From assembly GCF_001729745.1 (NCBI RefSeq), contig NZ_CP017186.1, positions 620,001 to 684,000 on the forward strand: a stretch of 64,000 nt of DNA, in the 5' to 3' direction. Source of the stretch: Enterobacter hormaechei subsp. hoffmannii. Lineage in GTDB: Bacteria; Pseudomonadota; Gammaproteobacteria; Enterobacterales; Enterobacteriaceae. Position 1 is the first letter of the stretch, and each line of letters begins with the position of its first letter. The translations under genes were made by a program, and so were the position numbers. A model generated the notes under the pieces. The model saw nothing but the letters and a program-made list of their open reading frames with translations. It did no database searches and was not told the origin of the DNA. Shown piece by piece: positions 56,738 to 64,000 of this stretch.

Positions 56738-59554
56738 ATGAGTGACTATAAATCAACCCTGAATTTGCCGGAAACAGGGTTCCCGATGCGCGGCGATCTC
56801 GCCAAGCGCGAACCGGGAATGCTGGCGCGTTGGACTGATGATGACCTGTACGGCATCATTCGTGCAGCCAAAAAAGGCAAAAAAACCTTCATTCTGCATG
56901 ATGGCCCTCCCTATGCGAATGGCAGCATTCATATTGGTCACTCTGTAAACAAGATTCTGAAAGACATTATCGTGAAGTCCAAAGGACTCGCGGGATATGA
57001 CTCGCCTTACGTTCCGGGCTGGGACTGCCATGGTCTGCCAATCGAGCTGAAAGTGGAGCAAGAGTACGGTAAGCCGGGTGAGAAGTTCACCGCCGCAGAG
57101 TTCCGCGCGAAATGCCGCGAATACGCTGCCACCCAGGTTGACGGTCAGCGCGCTGACTTCATCCGTCTGGGCGTGCTGGGCGACTGGTCGCACCCGTACC
57201 TGACCATGGACTTCAAAACCGAAGCCAACATTATCCGTGCGCTGGGTAAAATCATCGGCAACGGTCACCTGCATAAAGGCGCTAAGCCGGTGCACTGGTG
57301 CGTGGACTGCCGTTCTGCGCTGGCAGAAGCGGAAGTAGAGTATTACGACAAAACCTCGCCTTCTATCGACGTGGCGTTCGAAGCGGTCGATCAGGATGCG
57401 ATCAAAGCTAAATTTGGCCTGCCAGGCGTAAGCGGTCCAGTCTCGCTGGTTATCTGGACCACCACCCCGTGGACGTTACCAGCCAACCGTGCCATTTCCC
57501 TGTCCGGTGAGTTTGAGTACGCGCTGGTACAAATTGATGGTCGCGCGGTTATCCTGGCAAAAGATCTGGTTGAAAGCGTGCTTAAACGCGCGAACATCAC
57601 TGATTACAGCGTGCTGGGTACCGTAAAAGGCGACGCGCTGGAGCTGATGCGCTTCAAACACCCGTTCCTGGACTTCGACGTTCCGGCGATCCTGGGCGAC
57701 CACGTCACGCTGGACGCCGGTACCGGTGCGGTGCATACCGCCGGCGGCCACGGTCCTGACGACTACAACATCAGCCTGAAATACGGTCTGGAAATCGCCA
57801 ACCCGGTCGGTCCGGATGGCTCTTACCTGCCTGGCACCTACCCGGCGCTGGACGGTATCAACGTCTTTAAAGCCAACGACATCATCGTTGACATGCTTCG
57901 CACCAGCGGCGCGCTGCTGCACGTTGAGAAAATGCAGCACAGCTATCCGTGCTGCTGGCGCCATAAGACCCCGATTATCTTCCGTGCGACCCCGCAGTGG
58001 TTCGTCAGCATGGACCAGAAAGGCCTGCGCGAGCAGTCTCTGAAAGAGATCAAAGGCGTGCAGTGGATCCCGGACTGGGGCCAGGCGCGTATCGAATCCA
58101 TGGTGGCTAACCGTCCTGACTGGTGTATCTCCCGTCAGCGCACATGGGGCGTGCCGATGTCGCTGTTCGTGCATAAAGAGACGCAGGAACTGCACCCGAA
58201 CACCCTGGAACTGATGGAAGAGGTGGCGAAGCGCGTTGAAGTTGACGGCATTCAGGCGTGGTGGGATCTCGATTCCCGTGACATCCTGGGCGCTGACGCG
58301 GACAACTACGAGAAAGTGCCGGATACCCTGGACGTGTGGTTCGACTCCGGGTCTACCCACTCCTCCGTGGTTGACGTGCGCCCTGAGTTCGCCGGTCACG
58401 CTGCCGACATGTATCTGGAAGGCTCCGACCAACACCGCGGCTGGTTCATGTCATCCCTGATGATCTCCACCGCCATGAAGGGCAAAGCACCTTACCGCCA
58501 GGTACTGACCCACGGCTTCACCGTGGATGGTCAGGGCCGTAAGATGTCCAAATCCATCGGTAACACCGTTTCTCCGCAGGACGTGATGAACAAGCTGGGC
58601 GCGGATATTCTGCGTCTGTGGGTGGCATCCACCGACTACACGGGCGAAATGGCGGTGTCTGACGAGATCCTGAAACGTGCTGCTGACAGCTATCGTCGTA
58701 TCCGTAACACCGCGCGCTTCCTGCTGGCGAACCTGAACGGGTTTGATCCGGTAAAAGACATGGTGAAGCCGGAAGAGATGGTGGTGCTCGATCGCTGGGC
58801 GGTAGGCTGCGCGAAAGCGGCACAGGAAGATATTCTGAAAGCCTATGAGTCTTACGACTTCCACGAAGTGGTGCAGCGCCTGATGCGCTTCTGCTCCATT
58901 GAGATGGGGTCGTTTTATCTCGACATCATCAAAGACCGCCAGTATACCGCGAAAGCGGACAGCGTGGCGCGTCGTAGCTGCCAGACCGCGCTGTTCCACA
59001 TCGCAGAGGCGCTGGTACGCTGGATGGCGCCGATCATGTCCTTCACCGCAGATGAAATCTGGGGTTACCTGCCGGGCGACCGTGAGAAGTATGTCTTCAC
59101 CGGCGAGTGGTACGAAGGTCTGTTCGACCTCTCCAGCACTGAAGCAATGAACGACGCCTACTGGGACGAGCTGCTGAAAGTGCGTGGCGAAGTGAACAAG
59201 GTAATCGAGCAGGCGCGCGCTGACAAGAAAGTCGGTGGCTCTCTGGAAGCGACGGTGACCCTGTACGCAGAGCCTGAGCTGGCCGCGAAGCTGACCGCGC
59301 TGGGCGATGAATTACGATTTGTCCTGTTGACCTCCGGTGCGAAAGTTGCGGATTATGCCGAGGCATCTGCTGATGCTCAGCAGAGCGAACTGCTCAAAGG
59401 ACTGAAGGTCGCACTGAGCAAAGCCGATGGTGAAAAATGCCCGCGTTGCTGGCATTACACTACCGATGTCGGCCAGGTGGCGGAACACGCAGACATCTGC
59501 GGACGCTGTGTAAGCAACGTCGCCGGCGACGGCGAAAAACGTAAGTTTGCCTGA
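56738..59554 (+). CDS. ileS: IleS, isoleucyl-tRNA synthetase
   Basis: A 938-residue class I synthetase. The HIGH motif is in [13 protein letters not shown] (near 64), KMSKS in [10 protein letters not shown] (near 603), the CP1 editing domain lies between them, and a C-terminal zinc site is formed by CPRC and CGRC (near 902-925). The stop overlaps the lspA start as ATGA. Confidence 0.98.
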   Translation: MSDYKSTLNLPETGFPMRGDLAKREPGMLARWTDDDLYGIIRAAKKGKKTFILHDGPPYANGSIHIGHSVNKILKDIIVKSKGLAGYDSPYVPGWDCHGLPIELKVEQEYGKPGEKFTAAEFRAKCREYAATQVDGQRADFIRLGVLGDWSHPYLTMDFKTEANIIRALGKIIGNGHLHKGAKPVHWCVDCRSALAEAEVEYYDKTSPSIDVAFEAVDQDAIKAKFGLPGVSGPVSLVIWTTTPWTLPANRAISLSGEFEYALVQIDGRAVILAKDLVESVLKRANITDYSVLGTVKGDALELMRFKHPFLDFDVPAILGDHVTLDAGTGAVHTAGGHGPDDYNISLKYGLEIANPVGPDGSYLPGTYPALDGINVFKANDIIVDMLRTSGALLHVEKMQHSYPCCWRHKTPIIFRATPQWFVSMDQKGLREQSLKEIKGVQWIPDWGQARIESMVANRPDWCISRQRTWGVPMSLFVHKETQELHPNTLELMEEVAKRVEVDGIQAWWDLDSRDILGADADNYEKVPDTLDVWFDSGSTHSSVVDVRPEFAGHAADMYLEGSDQHRGWFMSSLMISTAMKGKAPYRQVLTHGFTVDGQGRKMSKSIGNTVSPQDVMNKLGADILRLWVASTDYTGEMAVSDEILKRAADSYRRIRNTARFLLANLNGFDPVKDMVKPEEMVVLDRWAVGCAKAAQEDILKAYESYDFHEVVQRLMRFCSIEMGSFYLDIIKDRQYTAKADSVARRSCQTALFHIAEALVRWMAPIMSFTADEIWGYLPGDREKYVFTGEWYEGLFDLSSTEAMNDAYWDELLKVRGEVNKVIEQARADKKVGGSLEATVTLYAEPELAAKLTALGDELRFVLLTSGAKVADYAEASADAQQSELLKGLKVALSKADGEKCPRCWHYTTDVGQVAEHADICGRCVSNVAGDGEKRKFA

Positions 59555-60054
59555 TGAGTAAAACTCTCTGTTCAACAGGACTGCGCTGGCTGTGGCTGGT
59601 GGTAGTGGTGCTGATTATTGATTTGGGCAGCAAGTTCCTGATCCTCCAGAATTTCGCTCTGGGGGATACGGTCCCGCTGTTCCCGTCGCTTAACCTGCAC
59701 TACGCCCGCAACTACGGCGCGGCGTTTAGTTTCCTTGCCGACAGCGGTGGCTGGCAGCGTTGGTTCTTCGCAGGTATCGCAATGGGTATCTGCGTCGTGC
59801 TCGCGGTGCTGATGTACCGCTCGAAGGCCACGCAAAAGCTGAATAACATCGCCTACGCGCTGATCATTGGTGGCGCACTGGGTAACCTGTTTGACCGCCT
59901 GTGGCACGGCTTTGTAGTCGATATGATCGACTTCTACGTCGGCGACTGGCACTTTGCGACCTTTAACCTCGCCGATAGCGCAATATGCGTTGGTGCAGCG
60001 TTAATCGTGCTGGAAGGCTTCTTGCCTAAACCGGCCGCGAAAGAGCAGGTGTAA
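59554..60054 (+). CDS. lspA: LspA, signal peptidase II
   Basis: A 166-residue inner-membrane aspartyl protease that removes lipoprotein signal peptides. Four spans; catalytic Asp123 (FVVDMIDFY) and Asp141 (NLADSAI). Translationally coupled to ileS through the ATGA overlap. Followed by a REP pair before fkpB. Confidence 0.97.
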   Translation: MSKTLCSTGLRWLWLVVVVLIIDLGSKFLILQNFALGDTVPLFPSLNLHYARNYGAAFSFLADSGGWQRWFFAGIAMGICVVLAVLMYRSKATQKLNNIAYALIIGGALGNLFDRLWHGFVVDMIDFYVGDWHFATFNLADSAICVGAALIVLEGFLPKPAAKEQV

Positions 60055-60062
60055 CAAAACCA

Positions 60063-60092
60063 GCCGGGTGACGCGTAGCGATCCCGGCCTAC
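60063..60092. repeat. REP element between lspA and fkpB (first)
   Basis: GCCGGGTGACGCGTAGCG, then ATCCCGGCCTAC; with the next element it makes a two-REP BIME. Confidence 0.8.
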
Positions 60093-60108
60093 AGAATTTG
60101 TGGCCCCC

Positions 60109-60138
60109 GTAGGCCCGGTAAGCGTAGCGCCACCGGGC
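60109..60138. repeat. REP element between lspA and fkpB (second)
   Basis: GTAGGCCCGGTAAGCGTAGC, then GCCACCGGGC, opposite orientation to the first; the fkpB start follows 32 bases on. Confidence 0.8.
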
Positions 60139-60170
60139 AACAGGTGACCCAAAACAAGCGAGCAATTTGC

Positions 60171-60620
60171 ATGTCTAAATCCGTACAGAGCAACAGCGCG
60201 GTTCTCGTTCATTTCACGCTGAAGCTGGATGACGGCTCCACGGCCGAGTCCACCCGCAACAATGGCAAACCGGCGCTGTTTCGTCTGGGCGACACCTCCC
60301 TGTCTGAAGGCCTCGAACAACAGCTTCTCGGGCTGAAAGAGGGTGAGAAAAAAGCGTTCTCACTGGAGCCGGATGCGGCATTCGGTGTGCCAAGCCCGGA
60401 TCTGATTCAGTACTTCTCGCGCCGTGAGTTTATGGATGCGGGTGAACCGGAGATCGGGGCGATTATGCTCTTTACCGCTATGGACGGCAGCGAAATGCCT
60501 GGCGTGATCCGCGAAATCAACGGGGATTCCATCACCGTTGACTTCAACCATCCGCTTGCCGGGCGTACCGTTCATTTTGATGTAGAAGTGCTGGAGATCG
60601 ATCCGGCGCTGGAGGACTGA
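60171..60620 (+). CDS. fkpB: FkpB, FKBP-type peptidyl-prolyl isomerase (SlpA-type)
   Basis: A 149-residue cytoplasmic FKBP with an inserted chaperone (IF) domain, as in the SlyD/SlpA group, but without the metal-binding tail of SlyD. Conserved: [28 protein letters not shown] and LEPDAAFG. The ATG at 60171 gives the E. coli length. ispH starts two bases after the stop. Confidence 0.95.
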   Translation: MSKSVQSNSAVLVHFTLKLDDGSTAESTRNNGKPALFRLGDTSLSEGLEQQLLGLKEGEKKAFSLEPDAAFGVPSPDLIQYFSRREFMDAGEPEIGAIMLFTAMDGSEMPGVIREINGDSITVDFNHPLAGRTVHFDVEVLEIDPALED

Positions 60621-60621
60621 A

Positions 60622-61572
60622 ATGCAGATCCTGTTGGCTAACCCGCGCGGTTTTTGCGCTGGTGTAGACCGCGCTATCAGCATTGTTGAAAATGCGCTGG
60701 AGATTTACGGCGCGCCGATTTACGTGCGTCACGAAGTGGTGCACAACCGCTACGTGGTCGACAGCCTGCGCGAGCGCGGTGCGATTTTTATCGAGCAGAT
60801 CAGCGAAGTGCCGGACGGCGCAATCCTCATCTTCTCCGCGCACGGCGTATCTCAGGCCGTACGTAACGAAGCCAAAAGCCGCGATCTGACCGTATTCGAT
60901 GCCACCTGTCCGTTAGTGACCAAGGTGCATATGGAAGTGGCGCGTGCAAGCCGTCGTGGTGAAGAGTCGATTCTGATTGGCCATGCCGGTCACCCGGAAG
61001 TTGAAGGCACCATGGGTCAGTACAGCAACCCGGAAGGGGGCATGTATCTGGTTGAGTCGCCGGAAGACGTTTTTACGCTGAATGTGAAAAACGAAGCGCG
61101 TCTGTCGTTTATGACCCAGACGACGCTTTCCGTGGACGACACCTCAGACGTGATTGACGCCCTGCGCCAGCGCTTCCCAAAAATCGTCGGGCCGCGCAAA
61201 GATGATATCTGCTACGCAACCACCAACCGTCAGGAAGCCGTGCGCGCGTTGGCTGAACAGGCGGACGTGGTGCTGGTGGTCGGTTCAAAAAACTCCTCTA
61301 ACTCTAACCGTCTGGCCGAACTGGCGCAGCGTATGGGGAAAGCGGCGTTTCTGATCGACGACGCAACGGACATTCAGGAAGCGTGGGTGAAAAACGCGGC
61401 CTGCGTCGGTGTTACCGCAGGTGCTTCAGCGCCGGATATTCTGGTGCAAAACGTCATTGCCCGCCTGCAAGAGCTGGGTGGTGGCGAAGCGGTGCCGCTG
61501 GAAGGCCGTGAAGAGAACATTGTCTTTGAAGTGCCGAAAGAGCTGCGAATCGACGCCCGCGAAGTGGAATAA
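60622..61572 (+). CDS. ispH: IspH, 4-hydroxy-3-methylbut-2-enyl diphosphate reductase
   Basis: A 316-residue [4Fe-4S] enzyme for the last step of the MEP isoprenoid pathway, giving IPP and DMAPP. Cluster cysteines: Cys12 (NPRGFCAGV), one in DATCPLV (near 96) and one in DDICYATTN (near 197). Last gene of the ribF-ispH group. E. coli rihC, normally next, is absent. Confidence 0.98.
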   Translation: MQILLANPRGFCAGVDRAISIVENALEIYGAPIYVRHEVVHNRYVVDSLRERGAIFIEQISEVPDGAILIFSAHGVSQAVRNEAKSRDLTVFDATCPLVTKVHMEVARASRRGEESILIGHAGHPEVEGTMGQYSNPEGGMYLVESPEDVFTLNVKNEARLSFMTQTTLSVDDTSDVIDALRQRFPKIVGPRKDDICYATTNRQEAVRALAEQADVVLVVGSKNSSNSNRLAELAQRMGKAAFLIDDATDIQEAWVKNAACVGVTAGASAPDILVQNVIARLQELGGGEAVPLEGREENIVFEVPKELRIDAREVE

Positions 61573-61587
61573 TTTCTTTTCTGATGA

Positions 61588-61620
61588 AAGGCCAGCACCT
61601 TCTGTGCTGGCCTTTTTTTT
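61588..61620 (+). terminator. Terminator after ispH
   Basis: Stem AAGGCCAGCAC / GTGCTGGCCTT with a 5-base loop and a following run of six or more T. Confidence 0.95.
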
Positions 61621-61762
61621 GCTTCGTATCTTATCGTGACGACAAAATCATGTCTTTTACTGATATCTGAGTCGGTTTCACGTTAAATTCTAATTATTGG
61701 TGTTTTCAGTTGGCAGCCTTAGCGAAGGCTGGTTAATCTGAAAACGGTTTACATCATTTTAA

Positions 61763-62599
<837 letters not shown>

Positions 62600-62653
62600 G
62601 CGTTATTACCCATCGTGATGTGGTTATTGCAGTCGTAACTGTTTGATTGCATA

Positions 62654-62680
62654 GGGCAATATTTTATTGCCCTTTTATTT
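62654..62680 (+). terminator. Terminator after dapB
   Basis: Stem GGGCAAT / ATTGCCC with a 5-base loop, then TTTTATTTT. Confidence 0.85.
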
Positions 62681-62761
62681 TGTCTATTTCAAAGGATTGT
62701 TGTATTTAACTCATTTAAAGTAAGTGTTTTCAAGCTATTTTATGTTGCTGCACTGTAAATT

Positions 62762-63045
62762 TTGACCATCTGGTCCACTTTTTATTCCCGCAAGACGATT
62801 GTTTCTTTTAAACTGCCTGCGCAAGCGGTTTCCACAGTGATTTAGTTGGTCTTTTTGCCGCTTAATTTGAAATCAAGCCATCAGGCCTGCAAAAGAATAA
62901 ACAAAATCCCCGTTTTAAGTTGACTTTTACATGGCAAATCCCCAGAATGCCGCCGTTTGCCAAAAATCCGCTGGCAACACATTTGCATTGATCCATGACA
63001 TGGTTATGAATTAATATGCAAATAAAGTGAGTGAATATTCTCTGG
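62762..63045 (+). promoter_or_regulatory. carAB control region: RutR, PurR and ArgR sites, promoters P1 and P2
   Basis: TTGACCATCTGGTCCA (62762-62777) fits the RutR consensus TTGACCANNTGGTCAA. CGCAAGCGGTTTCC (62820-62833) resembles a PurR box. P1 candidate: TTGACT (62920-62925), 18 bases, AGAATG. P2 candidate: TTGCAT (62983-62988), 16 bases, TATGAA (63005-63010). P2 overlaps two ARG-box-like sequences, TATGAATTAATATGCA (from 63005) and GTGAATATTC (from 63031). This is the E. coli layout: P1 answers to pyrimidines and purines, P2 to arginine. Confidence 0.7.
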
Positions 63046-63053
63046 AGGGTGTT

Positions 63054-64000
63054 TTGATTAAGTCAGCGCTATTGGTTCTGGAAGACGGAACCCAGTTTAT
63101 CGGTCGGGCCATAGGGGCAACGGGTTCGGCGGTTGGGGAAGTCGTTTTCAATACTTCAATGACCGGTTATCAAGAAATCCTCACTGATCCTTCCTATTCT
63201 CGCCAAATCGTTACTCTTACTTATCCTCATATCGGCAATGTCGGCACCAATGCGGCTGACGAAGAATCCTCTCAGGTACATGCACAAGGCCTGGTCATTC
63301 GCGACCTGCCGCTGATTGCCAGCAACTTCCGCAACACCGAAGACCTCTCTTCTTACCTGAAGCGCCATAACATTGTGGCGATTGCCGATATCGATACCCG
63401 TAAACTGACGCGTCTGCTGCGCGAGAAGGGTGCACAAAATGGCTGCATCATCGCAGGGGACAACCACGATGCGGCGCTGGCGCTGGAAAAAGCGAAAGCC
63501 TTCCCGGGCCTGAACGGGATGGACCTGGCGAAAGAAGTGACTACCACAGAAGCCTACAGCTGGACGCAGGGAAGCTGGACGCTGGAAGGCGACCTGCCGG
63601 AAGCGAAACCGGAAAGCGAGCTGCCGTTCCACGTGGTGGCCTACGATTTTGGTGCCAAGCGCAACATCCTGCGTATGCTGGTTGACCGTGGCTGCCGCCT
63701 GACGGTCGTCCCGGCACAAACGTCTGCGGAAGATGTTCTGAAGATGAACCCGGACGGCATCTTCCTCTCTAACGGTCCTGGCGACCCGGCGCCGTGTGAC
63801 TACGCTATCGACGCCATTAAGTCCTTCCTTGAAACCGATATCCCGGTATTCGGCATCTGTCTCGGCCATCAGCTGCTGGCGCTGGCGAGCGGAGCGAACA
63901 CCGTCAAGATGAAGTTCGGCCACCATGGTGGTAACCACCCGGTGAAAGATATCGACAACAACACGGTAATGATCACCGCGCAGAACCACGGCTTCGCTGT
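63054..64000 (+). CDS. carA: CarA, carbamoyl-phosphate synthetase small subunit (3' end outside the window)
   Basis: The first 315 of about 382 residues. The subunit hydrolyses glutamine and passes ammonia to CarB for arginine and pyrimidine synthesis. The start is TTG ([12 protein letters not shown]), as in E. coli, with TGGAGGG upstream. The class I amidotransferase nucleophile Cys269 is in FGICLGHQ; the catalytic His/Glu pair lies beyond the window edge. Frame intact to the last base. Confidence 0.97.
   Translation, partial: MIKSALLVLEDGTQFIGRAIGATGSAVGEVVFNTSMTGYQEILTDPSYSRQIVTLTYPHIGNVGTNAADEESSQVHAQGLVIRDLPLIASNFRNTEDLSSYLKRHNIVAIADIDTRKLTRLLREKGAQNGCIIAGDNHDAALALEKAKAFPGLNGMDLAKEVTTTEAYSWTQGSWTLEGDLPEAKPESELPFHVVAYDFGAKRNILRMLVDRGCRLTVVPAQTSAEDVLKMNPDGIFLSNGPGDPAPCDYAIDAIKSFLETDIPVFGICLGHQLLALASGANTVKMKFGHHGGNHPVKDIDNNTVMITAQNHGFA

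Overview
This window is a contiguous piece of enterobacterial chromosome. Gene order from bglJ to carA matches the region around the thr operon (0 min) of Escherichia coli K-12 gene for gene, with a small set of insertions and losses. Protein sequences are very close to E. coli, but the accessory genes present (a lone cellobiose-type PTS EIIC, a membrane diguanylate cyclase, an alcohol dehydrogenase/LysR pair, an MHS-type transporter) and those absent point to an Enterobacter-like genus (Enterobacter, Leclercia, Lelliottia or a relative). The genus is an inference; the family is secure. I see no prophage, insertion sequence, CRISPR array, rRNA or plasmid-type gene.

Layout. 1-3.2 kb: the end of yjjQ, then bglJ, a YbaK/ProX-type deacylase and a PTS EIIC behind a LacI-type double operator. 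3.2-6.1 kb: an iron-linked block (fhuF, a diguanylate cyclase, the small membrane gene yjjZ; Fur-type boxes at fhuF and yjjZ), then the leuQPV tRNA operon. 6.2-13.7 kb: rsmC, holD-rimI-yjjG, prfC, osmY, ytjA, yjjU-yjjV. 13.7-16.0 kb: the glycyl-radical pair yjjI-yjjW, divergent from the deoCABD nucleoside-catabolism operon (16.3-20.6 kb), which has a conserved deoP2 control region. 20.7-26.2 kb: lplA, ytjB, serB-radA-nadR. 26.3-28.4 kb: an inserted adh/lysR module bracketed by copies of one small inverted-repeat family. 28.5-36.3 kb: ettA, slt, trpR, yjjX, gpmB, rob, creA and arcA. creBCD is missing, so creA is an orphan facing arcA across one shared terminator.

36.3-43.2 kb: yjjY, an rRNA/tRNA methyltransferase-like gene (yjtD), the attenuated thrLABC operon and yaaX. 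43.2-49.4 kb: yaaA, yaaJ, talB, mog, an MHS-family transporter and satP. 49.6-54.2 kb: the heat-shock dnaK-dnaJ operon with a textbook sigma-32 promoter, then nhaA-nhaR. 55.2-63 kb: rpsT, then ribF-ileS-lspA-fkpB-ispH and dapB. The window ends inside carA, whose upstream region carries RutR-, PurR- and ArgR-like sites.

Most genes are housekeeping and well understood. REP elements and a second small inverted repeat (core CCTCACCC...CCCTCTCCC) fill many gaps. Genes too short or too incomplete for ordinary ORF calling are recorded here: yjjY (46 aa), ytjA (53 aa), thrL (22 aa), 5'-partial yjjQ, 3'-partial carA and two unproven small ORFs. I found no convincing new multi-gene system. The items most worth a second look are the EIIC locus with its double operator and leader ORF, the repeat-bracketed adh/lysR insertion, the orphan glycyl-radical enzyme facing the deo promoter, the orphan creA, and the transporter whose tail is read through a hairpin into satP.
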